Part shown: positions 21,001 to 32,388 of the stretch, in pieces
Layout of the letters: each line of letters begins with the position of its first letter
Numbering within the stretch: the stretch's first letter is position 1
Assembly (NCBI GenBank): GCA_015680685.1
Contig: MNCI01027436.1
Coordinates: 243,128-307,127 of the forward strand
Length of the DNA stretch: 64,000 nt
Direction: 5' to 3'
From: Gnetum montanum
Taxonomy: Eukaryota > Streptophyta > Gnetopsida > Gnetales > Gnetaceae
Notes under the pieces: model-generated
What the model was told of the DNA's origin: nothing
What the model saw: the letters and a program-made list of their open reading frames with translations, nothing else
The model's database searches: none
Translations under genes and position numbers: made by a program

Positions 21001-21239
21001 CAAAGAAATGGAAAAGTAATTAAAAAAAAGAAAAGTTAGTAAGACTTGGCAAATGTATGAACGATGTTGAAAAACAAAAAGGTGTAAAACAAAAAATTCC
21101 AAAAAAAATTGAAAAATAATGGGGAGCTTGGTAGAATGGATTAGCATGGAGGATGGTCTCCCCCACAACTGGGTGGAAAGGAGCAGATGTGAAAAATGGA
21201 ATGAGGCTGTCCTAGTGACGATGAGGCAATAGCACTAGT

Positions 21240-22680
21240 TAGGTGGAGTTCACGGAAAGGTTTTAATTGTTGCCGATTGACCAACTACATTCTAGTGGGG
21301 TCCTCAGGTTTATGTATAATCAAGGCCCCAGATGGAAAGGTTTTGAAGACAATGTAAGGTCTCTCCCATAGTGTTTGAAACTTGGTCGGTTGTGGTACAT
21401 GTGTGGGGTTCCAGTAAAGCACTTTATCTCCACATCGAAATGTTACCTTCTGAATCCTAAGATCATGATATTTTTTATTGTAGGCCTTGTGGATCTCATT
21501 TGAAGACAGGGTCACTAATTGATTCTCATCTAGCAAACTTAGGTTGATAAGTCATTCACATTGTGCTAGTGGTAGGTCAAGACCTAAGTCACTGGTTGTG
21601 GATAGTGTCTAGAGTTCTGCTTGGATTGGAAGTTTCAGTAGCTTACAATACACTAACTCATAGGGAGAGTACCCCATAGGAAGTTTCCAAGTGGAGCGAT
21701 AGGCCCAGAGGGCATTGTTGATTTTGGTGCTCTAATCCCTCCTATATTTACTAATGGTTCAAGTGAGGATTTTGGTGATCTCCCTATTGGTGACTTTGGC
21801 CTGCTCATTGGCTTAGGGGTGATAAGGTGTTGTAAATTTATGGGTAACCCCCAAGTGTTGCATGAGTTTATGAAAAGTGATGCTCGTGAAGTGTGTTCCA
21901 TTATTTGAGATGAGTGCATGTGGCACTTCAAACCTATTGAAAATTTGCTATTGGACAAATCGTGTGGCAATGTTTGAGGAACAGTCGACGATGGCTATCA
22001 CCTCCACCTAATTTGTGTAGTAGTTCATAATGATGATGATATACACCTTCCCATTGGACAAGGGTGTGATGGGACCCATGAAGTTGATGCCCCAAATTTC
22101 GAAGGGCTCTAATGGTTGGATCCACTGTTGAGGTCCCTCCAATCATGCAGTCATCCCACCATCTCTCTGGCATCGTTCACAGGAGTGGATGAACCATTGT
22201 GCATCCCTAAAAATTGTGGGTCAATAATATCCTGCAAGTAGGATCTTAATGATTGTGTGTCATCCAGTATAGTGGCCCCCACAAGGACCCTCGTGAGCAT
22301 CTTGGAGGACGTGTAGTGTATTGTCATCAGGGACACACCATTGAACCAAGCCATCTATGCACACCTTATAAAGGTGGCCATTGATTTCCATGAAGCGCTT
22401 GGCCTTATGGAGAAACTATTGTTTCTACTGATGGTCCCACTCCTTTGGCAATTCTTGAATTGTGAGATAGGTGAGGATGTTGCTGAATCAAGGTGATTCT
22501 TTGGGCACCTACAGATCGACCGCTCCTACAAAGAGAAGTTCATCTGGAAATTGGTCAGAGAGGAGCTCCTCCTCTTCTGTGTCATCCCATCACAACCAAG
22601 ACAAGTGGTCAGCAACCACATTCTTGGTTCCCTTCCGATCTACCATAGTGAGGTTAAATTCTTGAAGAATCACTAGCCAC
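21240..22680 (-). pseudogene. Athila-like integrase of element 3
   Basis: Integrase remnant spread over three frames. Visible: LGHQLHGSHHTLVQWEGVY in one frame (INFMGPITPLSNGKVYIII in the next), the second-Asp region PHALISNNGTHF, the Glu region with TNREITKILT, RSTWKLPMGYSPYELVY, and the C-terminal CGDKVLYWNPTHVPQPTK to 21285. The order follows the core DDE fold and the GPY/F-like tail of gypsy integrases. Frameshifts and stops throughout exclude function. Confidence 0.75.
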
Positions 22681-23037
22681 CATATGATACAAGGGCTCAC
22701 CATTGGTTTGTTCATCAGAAACTAAATGGCACTATTGTCGTTATGCACAAACAACTTGTACCTGAACACATAGTGTCAAAATTTTTCCAAGGTGAACACC
22801 ACTGCCATCAACTCCTTTTAGATGGTGGTGTAGTTAAGCTAAGCACCCACAATGCTATGGCTTGCATAGTGAATATAGTATGGACATTTTTTATCATCAT
22901 ACTATGTAAGCATGGCTCCCAATGCATAGTTGGACACATCCATCATGATATGGAAGGGCCTAAACCAATCAGATGCCCATAGAACTAGAGTCTCTATGAG
23001 TTTCTGTTTAAGCATTTGGAATGTGGATTCACATTCC

Positions 23038-24000
23038 CTAGTCTAGACGAATGTGGAAGGGCTTGGCAATCTTCGAGAAATTTTTGATGAAGCACCGATA
23101 GTAACCAGTGTGGCCAAGGAATGACTGAACATCTTTTACAGTGCTTGGTTGCTTGGTAATTTCTTGGATGATCCTAATTTTATTAGGATGCATGCTAATC
23201 CCTGTTTGTGAAATACAGTGCCCTAGCACAATGCCCTCTTGGACCATTAAGTGGCTTTTCTACCAGTCAAGCCTTAGGTTAGTGTCCATACATCTTTTTA
23301 GAACTTGCTCAAGGTGGTCCAAGACTTTATCAAATGTGGCCCTATAGGTAGAAAAGTCATCCATGAAGACTTCTATCCCATTGCCAATTNGTAGGTAGAA
23401 AAGTCATCCATGAAGACTTCTATCCCATTGCCAATTTGATACTAGAAAATGCTAAGGACAAGGCGTTGGAAAGTGGAAGGCACATTACACAAGCCAAAAG
23501 GCATCTTTTTGTATGCGAAAGTCCCCCAAGGACTTCTACAGGTTATCTTGGCCTAGACTTTTGGTGCAATTTGGATTTGGTTATAGCCACTATAACCATC
23601 CAAAAAGTTGTAATAACGATGTCCCGTAATGGTATCCAACACTTGGTCCACAAATGGGAGCGGGAAGTGATTTTTGAAGGTAGCCATGTTGAGCAATCAG
23701 AAATCTATGCAGACCCTCCATTTTCCACCCTTCTTTGGCATAATAACGAGTGGACTAACCCATTCGCTATTGGAAATAGAGTAGATGAACCTCGTTTTTA
23801 GCAATTGCTTGATTTCATATTTGACGACCTGCTTCAATTTGGATTTAAATTGCCTTTGTGGTTGTCTTCACGACTTCATGGAGGGGTTAATATAAATCTG
23901 ATGTTGGCAAACCCTGGGATCAACTCTTGTTAATTCAAGATATGACCATGCAAAAGCAACATCCCATTTTTTCACCACCTTTAGCAATTTCTTCTTCTAT
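23038..24000 (-). pseudogene. Athila-like reverse transcriptase of element 3
   Basis: Reverse transcriptase remnant. From the right: AFAWSYLELTRVDP, WVSPLVIMPKKGGKWRVCID, NHFPLPFVDQVLDTI, FLDGYSGYNQIQIAP, the catalytic box EVFMDDFSTYR, then MVQEGIVLGHCISQTGISMH and QSFLGHTGYYRCFIKNFSKI at 23247-23038. FMDDFS with VQEGIVLGH is the usual Athila form. Stops and frameshifts are present. The catalytic box sits directly beside an assembly artefact (23345-23436), so part of the apparent breakage may not be real. Confidence 0.85.
23345..23436. other. assembly artefact: single N flanked by a perfect 45-bp duplication
   Basis: The 45 bases at 23345-23389 (taggtagaaaag...ttgccaatt) recur without change at 23392-23436, with n at 23390 between. 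Flanking RT homology needs the segment only once. This is the signature of a contig join where the overlap was not merged. Confidence 0.9.
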
Positions 24001-24299
24001 TCAGGAGCAAGGGTGGCATTGATAATCACTGGTTTCCCATTCTGGAAAAATGCATATTCTAGGTGGGCTTGTAAGGGTTTGATTTCCAAGGGCTCTTATT
24101 TAAAACTTTCAAGGATTTGCAACTTTCCCCAATCATCATGGTCATCAACAGTGGATACTTGTTGATGAACCCCTTCCAAATGATGATCCATGCTTTCTAT
24201 GTAGGCTCGTACAAGCTCCTCAGATGGTTCCATGCATAGAGTGCTACTAACAGGATCAGCGGTCAGCCACAAGGTGCCTTCTTGAGTTGTGGCTACTAC

Positions 24300-24870
24300 G
24301 TATAGGCATTGTTGGACTTGAGATTCCTCAGTTCACCAACTGCATGCTTGAATAGATGTCCACATAGCAAACCATAGCTGCTGCACACAGTTGCACCCAG
24401 AGTCACTATATACGATGCATGGAATGCACTTCTTCTTGATCTTTCCAAAAGGATTTTTCTTTAAAATTTCAAGGGAAAGATCTCGAAGTCCTAGTCTTGC
24501 ATCCAATACACTCATCTAGGCTCTTCCCATTATGATTGGAAAGTTCCCCTTGCAATTCTCCACACGAGTGATAAGGAAATCAGCTAGATAGGACCACCCA
24601 CAAATAGTGGTCACAATGTCCTCCACCAATCCCAAGGGAATAGTAATGGATTGGTCTGCCAATTTGAGCTAAATGTTTCTCTTCTTTAACGAGGGTAGGT
24701 TCCAATTCTTGTACATGTCATGTGAAATCAAATTGACTCCTAACCCCGAATCTAGAAGAGCTTTACATGGCTCATTTCCTACCACCTGAAGATAGATGAG
24801 GGGGCTTCCCAAATTAGTCAATTTCTAGGGAAGATGACCTGCCTTTATCCAATCAGTCACTGTGTCTATT
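24300..24870 (-). pseudogene. Athila-like protease region of element 3
   Basis: Aspartic protease remnant between gag and RT. One frame reads GSPLIYLQVVGNEPCKALLD, then SGLGVNLISHDMYK, LKLADQSITIPLGLVEDI and IIMGRA. LLDSG is the DSG catalytic triplet and IIMGRA stands for the usual ILGRP. A spacer with MSVLDARLGLRDLSLEILKK leads to RT. Several stops are present. Confidence 0.7.
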
Positions 24871-25559
24871 AGCATGACCGTTTGTACATTAGAGGGCATT
24901 TGGTTTGAAGGTTGCTTGAAGGGTGGAATAGTGGAGGCATTTTGAGGTTCAAAGGCACTAGCCATAGGTGTGTGTGTGAGGGTGTGCTTAAGTTATTGGG
25001 CCATAAGAAGGGACATTTCCATGGCTTGGCTTTTGGTCCACTTAGCTAAGGAGTTGATTGTAAGTTGAAAGCCCTTGTAGCATTGCGTTGCTATGGCTAT
25101 GATGGAATTTCCCCCTACATAGGTAGAGTAGGTGGTAGCTGAGTGGGATGCTATTAAGTAGGGACGGTAGGAGAAGGTGATGGAGGATAGTAAAGATGTG
25201 GGCTTTCCCCCCTGGGTGATGGATAATGTGTTCAGAAATATTCCAAGGGGTGGTAGTAATTCTGAAAGGTTGCGTGACTGGAAGAGTCCCATGGAGAGAC
25301 TGGTTGGTGAATGTAGTACCCATAGGGATCTAGCTATCGATAAGGGTACTGCTGCCTTGGAGGTGGCATCCCCCATGCTTGTGGGTGCTACCACTACTGA
25401 AAGTATTCATAAGGTTTCTATGGCACTCCACTTGGATAATATCCTTATTGCTGGTGGAACTGCCTGGGATTGCCTTGTGGGTAAGGCAACCTTTGGGGTG
25501 TTTGCCTCTTTGCCAAACGAGGGTTCAACGCATACACCCCAGGCTCTTGTAGATGTGAC

Positions 25560-27330
25560 ACTACGAGACAACACCCCTTAGGATTTTTGTGTTGGCATAT
25601 GTCACATTCATCATCCTCCTCTATGTTAAAGTCTGCAACCTATTCAGCTACAACAACTTTTCCCTTACCCTTATGGTGAGCACATTCAGCTTTCTTCTTC
25701 CTATGCCGATCATGATCATTACCTTACTCTCTGGACTCCTCTGCGATCTTCAAAACACTTTGGAATTTTTCATCCAAAGAGTCCCACATCTTTTCAACCT
25801 TTGCTAATATTTTAGAGGAAAATTTCTGTAAAGGCAAAGTTTTCCAATTCACCTCTACATCCAGTGTTGATTCCTCCTCATCTTCACAAAATCGAACCTC
25901 CCTTTTTCTGATGGAGGGATCCTAATTAAACTCCTCTACACTTTCCTTCTTTCTGAGGTCCTCCTCTTCTTTAGCCACTTTCTTAATTAGGCACTGTAGT
26001 TGATGGGCCTTTAGTTCTGATAATCGTGCCTAGGCATACATGGCAAGGGTCTTTCTAGTTTCAAAGCAGAGCCCATCAATGATATGGCGAAGCTATGCCC
26101 ACTAAGAGTAGTCATAACCAAGGCATCGATGTAACAAAGAATAGTATATGCTCATGGCTACATCCAAGGGTTCATGATTACCTTACTTCCAGCCTTGGAT
26201 TTGACGTCTCAAGTTTTCCACTCTAGAGTAGGTTTGATACTTGTTGTTGAAGATCTCCAGCATCGTACTCCATCTCCTAATTGATTCCTGTTCCAAAAAC
26301 CAGTACCAACTTTTTGCTTCTTTGATGAGTGTGTGAGGGAATAGCTTAAGCTTTTTCCAATCATTGTTAATGTTCTGTAGGGTGCAAGCATCATGCAATG
26401 CTTGTAGGGAGATGTTGTTCATGTTGATGCACTTGATTCGGCTATCCTTCAAGTGCCTATTGGGTATCTAAACTACCTTAATGATATGGAGCATGCTTCG
26501 AGTAGTCAAAAATGGTTAATCTAAGTCATAGTCCTACGAAGGACCATGATGTCTATGATGATTTTAGTTGCCTCTCCTTTCATGACAATGTGTCTTTCAC
26601 GATTGGTCATGCACTTCCTCATGCCATTCCTTTTGGTCCTTGCAACCACCATCACCTTGCTCCTTTCTACCATGGTTATGATTGGATTTTGAACTGGATG
26701 AAGGTAGAGGGGAGCGAGAGGATGGAGAAGAGGGAGAGGGATCGTCACCACCCCAGTGTCAAACTCCCCCTCTGCTCTGATGGCAACCTCAATCTTCCTA
26801 CCCATCTTTGCTTGCACCGTGACTTCTCTAACATGATCATTCATCCTCTTGTGGATCCCGATCACTTGAATGCTTATTCTGGATGATGGATTGAATGATC
26901 TGATGCCCCAAAGGAAGTTTGGATGAATGGGATCCTGTAGCCCCTGCAAGAATAAGGTGTTACTGAATTGTTTCCTCTTCATGTGTTCATACCATTATGC
27001 CTGTTGTTGCTCTTGTGCACGTTGGGCCTTAGTGGGACAATAGTCCTGGTAGTCATGGTCCTCCATGACATACTCCACACCGTGGTCCTAGATGCCTAGT
27101 CTAGCAAGTTTGTGAAATAGCATTCCAGGAGTTGATTGGTCAAGTGGTAGTATGATGTTGCCTTCCATATCCCACCATCACAAATGTTCATCCTAATGTA
27201 GGATGAAGGTGAAGTTGGGTACATATTCATCTATATGTGTGTAGACCACCTGACATTCTTGTGGCATTAGTGGGTTGGATTCATCTTGCCTATGAGAAGA
27301 AGACATGTTGGATGTTAGATGATCCAGTAA
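25560..27330 (-). pseudogene. Athila-like gag of element 3
   Basis: Gag remnant. The capsid-like part lies at 26452-26183: WKKLKLFPHTLIKEAKSWYW, then STMLEIFNNKYQTYSR and LRRQIQGWK, matching WKKIKLFAMTLIGQAKLWYR and LRRQIQEWK in element 5. The zinc knuckle near 25590 reads CDICQHKNPKGCC (CX2CX3HX4C with His changed to Asn); element 5 has CNIYLYNHPKGQC, keeping the His but losing a Cys. Basic and Pro-rich N- and C-terminal regions are frame-shifted. Confidence 0.75.
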
Positions 27331-27448
27331 TTGGTGTACCTTACTTTTTACTTAGTCTGCCTTGAGTGCGTAAATTTTACTATCTTGGGTCCATTCCAAT
27401 GATGTGAATGATAATTTTGCTAAGGTTAAATGGTGCATGTAAGACTAA

Positions 27449-27470
27449 CAGTCCCTAGCAACGGTGCCAA
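27449..27470 (-). promoter_or_regulatory. primer-binding site of element 3
   Basis: Minus strand TTGGCACCGTTGCTAGGGACTG starts right after the LTR end (CTCATCA) and matches the classical gypsy PBS TGGCGCCGTTGCCGGGGA with C-to-T and G-to-A decay. Confidence 0.8.
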
Positions 27471-28342
27471 TGATGAGCAGCTAGGTACCCCTACGCCCAA
27501 TCATGCGAATCACGAGCGTTCACATGCGACTCGGTCAAATTTCGTAGACTGTAAGCACTTTGCATATACCAAACCCTAACCAGCAAAACCTTGTGTTAGA
27601 ATAGTTGTTGTCTTCCCAACCTCACTTGTGATGTTCTAATTGTGATGGTTAAGTGAGATTGAGGCAAATGATTTTTATGTCTTTTTCACTTTATCTTCTA
27701 GCATCTAATTCTTGGAATGGGAAGTAAGGAATGGAATATTACGTAATCTATAATTATCCTAATCCATATCTTAACTCTTCCTAGCATAAGTATCCAATCC
27801 CATCTTCCATGAACATCCTAAGCATCCCATAACCACTACTGGGTTACCAGAAATTAAGCGTCGCTGGTTTGCCAAGTGTTGGGTTTACATTCAAGATGGT
27901 CATACTTATGGTTTCTACAAACTATAAAAGAGCAATAGTAATTAAAATAATAAAAATAGAAACTTAAGGAATTATTAAAGCATAGAAATATTAAACTATT
28001 AAATGCATCAAATTACTAAGTCCAATTACTGCAAGGAATGATTGAAAAGCTCATCTTTATTGTCGTTCATGCTAATGGCCTCAGGTACATCAACGCTCGA
28101 ATAAAGAGTCTGACATCTTTCTTACACCTACTGTGGGCACTTGGAAAATATTCTAACTCTTGCAGAAAAAAACTGTAAGAGCTTTGCTATAACTACTAAA
28201 ACGATACCTAAGTGTGGCAGGAGCCCACTTATTTATAGGCTGAAATAGGCTCTACGTAAACGAGGCCGCGTCGACACAACCATGTATACGGGGTCCCGTA
28301 TATGTGGCCTAGTTGATGCATCGACTGTTTAGCACTTCATCA
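27471..28342 (-). repeat. 5' LTR of Athila-like element 3
   Basis: 872 bp, from TGATGAG (left) to TTCATCA (right), i.e. 6-bp inverted ends TGATGA/TCATCA. The related LTR at 42523-43402 is 880 bp with the same ends and shares the opening GGTACCCCTACNC. TATA-like TTTATAGGC lies near 28210 on the minus strand. Immediately right of 28342 a foreign protease frame resumes, so this is a true insertion edge. Confidence 0.8.
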
Positions 28343-28680
28343 ATAGCCTTCATGGTAGGAGAGCAATTCCCCACTAGCATAGAATTCACTATCATAGAGG
28401 AAATTCCTAACTCTAACCAAATATTGGATAGGCCTTTTCTATTCCAGTTACCAGTGAAGATGCTGAGGTTATCATCCATAGTAATAACATTGTCCCTTTG
28501 GCCATCAATAACAAAGAGATGGAGCAAGGGTCAAAGGTGGAATTTTCTATTGATGAACCTATGGTAAACAATGTCACAAATAAGGCTAAGATACCCAAAT
28601 AAGTAGTGGAAGCTAATGACCTCACTAGGCCCTACACATCCCATAATCTACATTGGATTAGAAAATAATTGCACGACCAA
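28343..28680 (+). pseudogene. Tat protease C-terminal fragment of element 6
   Basis: Begins at the LTR edge in frame with IAFMVGEQFPTSIEF and EIPNSNQILDRPF, matching LDFIAGDQFPTFADF and FNLILGRPWLA in element 4. It then changes frame to EVIIHSNNI and INNKEMEQGSK, matching EVVIHGDEV and INNVDME*GSE in element 1. The Gln here supports Gln as the ancestor of that TAG in element 1. The catalytic half is missing because of the insertion. Confidence 0.75.
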
Positions 28681-28929
28681 GGGACCTACCTAGCCCAAAA
28701 CATGTTAGGTGCCTACCTACCCTTTGTTGCTATGTGCCTTGCATTTTTTACTTTTTCTTGCATGGCATTTGTTTACACATTTACATTTAGCCTACTTGCT
28801 TAGATTACGCATCATTTTGCTTTGTTTATGCATTTATTTGCTTTGTTTACACATTCATCCACTTATCTTACACACGAAAAACATCAAAAATCATAAAACA
28901 CTAAATTACAAAAATAAAGACTATTTCCA

Positions 28930-29640
28930 TAGCCCACCATGGTCTTAAACTGGCATCCTAAGCCTGCCATGGCCTTAAATTGGTAGTGTGTGGCCCAAAA
29001 TGGCCCAAAACTCATGTGACAGTTCTATAACCTAACAGCCTACCATGGCCTTAAACTAGCATCCTTGTTCTTCCATGGCCTTAAACCAGCAATGCATGAC
29101 CCAAATTGGCCTTAAACTAGTAGTCTATGTGGCTCAAAATGACCCAAAACTAGCAACACATGGGGCCTAGAATGTCCTTAAACTACCGCTATGGCCTAGA
29201 ATAGCCTAAAACTATTACCATTTCATCACATTACTTCCTTTTCATTTTTGCACATAATTTTGTTAAAATAGGTGCTGCTTGATGTTTTTCTAGTGGGTTT
29301 TGTAGGATTTTGCAAGAACACAGCATGGCTATGCATGAGCATATCTAGCATGTAGCATAGTACCTCACTAAGCCCATTATGATGTTAAACTAGCATAGCA
29401 CTCGTATGCTATGATGTTAAAACTAGCATAGCATTCATCTTCCATGATGCTAAAATTGGCACAGCTTGTCCTTGGGTCATGATGTTAAACTGGCACAGTA
29501 GCTCATCTACTATGATATTAAATTAGTACACAGTAGTCTGCTAGGACTATAAACTAGTGAATCATGGTTTGTCAAGACCTTAAACTAGGTTCATGATCTA
29601 CTAGGTTCTTAAACTAATATCACCTATAGCATCATGGTGC
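28930..29640 (-). repeat. hairpin minisatellite of element 6
   Basis: Units read on the minus strand as (C/T)(A/T)AGTTTAAGGCCATGG(C/T)AGGCT and decay forms (AGTTTAACATCATG). The orientation is antisense to element 6, as in elements 1 and 2. At least 18 units, the longest array of this family in the window. Confidence 0.7.
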
Positions 29641-30749
29641 CCCTACCATTTTGTTGGTTTTTCGAGCACCTACCATCTATGTGACCTTTAGAGAACTTGT
29701 AGCATCATTTCCCCCAGCACTTTTTCTAGCTTTTTGATCACTTACAACAAGTTCAACCTTTGGAGCACTTGTAGCATCTTCAAATCTACCGTTTGATTTG
29801 CATTTCATATTACGTGGTCTTCTTGTCTTCTCAGAGTTGTGTGTGCAAGATGAAGCCCCTGGGTGGTCGTGCAAAGGTACATCTCATTACAATAGCAAGT
29901 CACCACATCGCTCTAATGTGCATGATTGGACTAGCTAAGCCTCTCAAGAGTGCACATCCCCCTCATCCCATTATAGCCTATGCACATCCACTCCTATCCC
30001 TATACCCTCTCATTCCCCACATAGCAAAGCTTACAAATCCCTTTGACGCATATGCGCTATAACTATATGGCACTCCCTCTGCAAGTCAAACCGTTGAACC
30101 CAAGGTGGAAATAACATAAGTTGTCCCATGGGGAGCCTCTATTGGCTAGTCAAAGCCCAAATGAATGTAACACAAGTAATCCTATGAAGGAAACACTTGT
30201 CCTATAGACATGACATGGTTGCATCAAAGCAAAGCCCATCTTGTGGCACATAGCCCACCTAATGGAAAGCATCTCGCAATTAGTAGTTAGCAATGTGCAA
30301 AACCAAATGTAGGTTCACCTCGTAGAAAAAAGCAAAAAATGAAAAAAAATGAAAAAAAAAGAGAAAATGGAAAAAAGTATGTCCCCAAGCAAATTAGTAG
30401 TGCTACCATTTTGCAACCAGTCCAACCCTAAATTCACACTGACTCTCTCATGAGCTCTCTGATGAGAGGTTAATGTTTTTAAGGGCAAGCCACCTTGGTG
30501 CCATGATCACTGTCAATCATGTTGAATCATCACCCTACATCATGACATTGTATTTGCATTTCATATTTCCTTTTATCCCCAATGCATTACCTACACTTGT
30601 TACCCCTAGCATACCACCATCCATAGCACTCTTGAGCATGACACAGCAACATCCAACCATGCATAGAAGAGCGATGTTGGTGCCAGGCCTACTGTTGTGT
30701 TTTGTAGTTCTTTGTCGATGTCTCTTAGGCCACTCCTCTAAATGTTAAC
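29641..30749 (+). other. 3' untranslated region of element 6
   Basis: No convincing gene. It contains an A-rich run (30325-30375). The last 60 bp (TTTTGTAGTTCTTTGTCGAT and CCTCTAAATGTTAACAAAGAGGG) match the reverse complement of 49685-49740 in element 2, just upstream of its PPT. The open frames at 29793-30062 and 30473-30748 show no motif. Confidence 0.5.
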
Positions 30750-30762
30750 AAAGAGGGACCAA
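30750..30762 (+). promoter_or_regulatory. polypurine tract of element 6
   Basis: AAAGAGGGACCAA sits directly before the LTR start TGAAACACC. Element 2 has AAAGAGGGGCCAT in the same place (49685-49673, minus). Confidence 0.7.
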
Positions 30763-32388
30763 TGAAACACCACCAAATTTGGGCTATGTCAACTCAACTA
30801 CAAATTTGTCTAAATTTTAGCATGAGGGCACTTTCTTCAAATTTTTCTAAGTGTTGGGACTACACTCTCCACTACACTAGATCATGGTTAGCCTAGTGGA
30901 GAGTGTAGTCAATACAAACAGCTAGTTTTACAAATTTTTCTAAGTCTCAAGCCAACTATTGTAAATTTTTCTAAGTACTAAGCCTACACTCTCTAATGCC
31001 CTAGAGCGTAGTCAAGCATAGTCAACACAAAGACACATTTTTTGCAAAAATTTCTAAGTGTTGGGACTACGCTGTCCGCTAGCATAGAGCATAGTCAAGC
31101 ATAGATAGCATCAAGGCCTAGTTTTTTGCAAATTTTCTCTATCTATTGAGACTACACTATCCACTCCTCTAGAGTGTAGTCAAGCATAGTCAACTAGAAG
31201 CTAGATTTTGTAGAAATTTTGCTGAGTGTTGGACTACACTCTTCCCCAGTCCAAAGCATAGTCAAGAATAGACATGTAGAACAACCTTGAAAAGCCTTCA
31301 CAATGTAGCACCAGCATTCACTTTAGCTTCAACACACCTTCGAAAAGCAACATGCATCTTGCTATATCCCTTTTTGTGGCGAAATTATAATTATGCTTAA
31401 CACCACTCTCAATAGTGGATAGTGTAGTCCCAGAGTGTAGTCTCCAAAGTTGCATTTCTTCACATTTTTTTAGGTACATTTTGGTCTTCTCAACACATGT
31501 GCATGTAGTTGGCAGTGTAGTCATAATCTCATGACCTCACAAAGTCCAATAGAGAACAACAAATCATAACATCATTTGCCTCAGTGGAGAGCATAGTTGG
31601 GTGACAACATAGTTCCAACTGCCCCACTACCACGTGGCAATCTCTCCAAGTTTTCCAGCAACCCTAACCCTATAAATACCTCCATCATCTACATTTTAGG
31701 GGTTGGCATTTTTCTTGGTTGGCATATTTTTGGCATTAGCATTTTGGCATTTGGCATTTTTGCATTTTGGATGAATGAGACCTAATGGCACACCAACAAA
31801 CTAGAGAGAGGTAGAGTTGCATACCATGGTTCACTGTAGCCCAATAGAACACCATCACCCATGGTACATTGCAGTGGCCAACCTAGTAGACATAGAAACC
31901 ATGGTGAGTGCCAAACTTCATGGCCCGACACCATCGAGACTGTGACTACGCTCTCCACTATGCCTATTATACACTGCATACCTTCTCACTCCTTTTGAAG
32001 TTAACTATGCTCAACCCCATTTGGGGTGGTGTTCTATTTCTCTCTCTTGCATTTTTCAAAATTTTTCTACTTTTTTGCTATTTTTAACATGTGGTCACAT
32101 TATAACTACACTTGGAAGGTAGTCTCTATGTGTCAACACCCCCATTTTTCATCGAAACCCTTGACTACACTTGGCCCCTTAGGCACCCTTGCCTACGCTC
32201 TACACCATTAACAACGTGTGAACACTTAGCATCATTTGGCATCGCATTTGGTAAGTCCTTATTCAATTAACAAGACCATTCTAGGCACCACGTCTCAACC
32301 TCTAGCAAGCCCTCATGCAAATGCAGGGTTAGGTTGTGCACCCATCAACCCCTTAGTGTTCTAGCTATCGACATTTTCAATTGCAACA
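30763..32388 (+). repeat. 3' LTR of Tat element 6
   Basis: 1,626 bp from TGAAACACCACC to TTGCAACA. The end half aligns with the reverse complement of 48265-48430 (TAAGTCC..TAT..AAT..ACAAGACC). TATA box TATAAATACC at 31671-31680. U3 holds a six-fold repeat (30820-31275). Confidence 0.8.
30820..31275 (+). repeat. U3 tandem repeat, about 75-95 bp unit
   Basis: Units: aaatttttctaagtgttggg, actacactctccactac, ctagagcatagtcaagcata, then gtcaacacaa and a variable filler, about six copies. Each unit can pair TACACTCTCCACTA with TAGTGGAGAGTGTA (perfect near 30865-30910). Confidence 0.75.

Larger units (their letters stand above)
17827..28342 (-). mobile_element. Athila-like Ty3/gypsy element 3 (5' LTR to accessory ORF)
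   Basis: Minus-strand order from right: 5' LTR (27471-28342), PBS, gag, protease, RT with FMDDFS, RNase H region, integrase, a long 3' untranslated region and an accessory ORF remnant. FMDDFS with LVIMPKKGG and the CX2C...HPKG-type gag zinc knuckle fit the Athila clade. No matching 3' LTR was found. The left part is cut by element 1 at 17826/17827, so the 3' LTR may lie left of the window. The left limit is inferred. Confidence 0.7.
28343..32388 (+). mobile_element. Tat element 6 (internally deleted: protease fragment to 3' LTR)
   Basis: Plus-strand remnant: protease C-terminal half, then a hairpin minisatellite, a 3' untranslated region, PPT and 3' LTR. RT, RNase H and integrase are absent, so an internal deletion of pol (and of the cassette, if it had one) is inferred. 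Its left part was separated by the insertion of element 3 at 28342/28343. Confidence 0.7.

Noticed and set aside
26512-26982. Overlapping ORFs on both strands (124 and 153 codons)
   Set aside because: They lie in the Athila-like gag region; composition follows gag's basic tail, and the plus-strand frame is its shadow.
28930-29640. CRISPR-like regularly spaced short repeats
   Set aside because: Units and spacers are both degenerate, and the array lies in a plant retrotransposon; it is a minisatellite.
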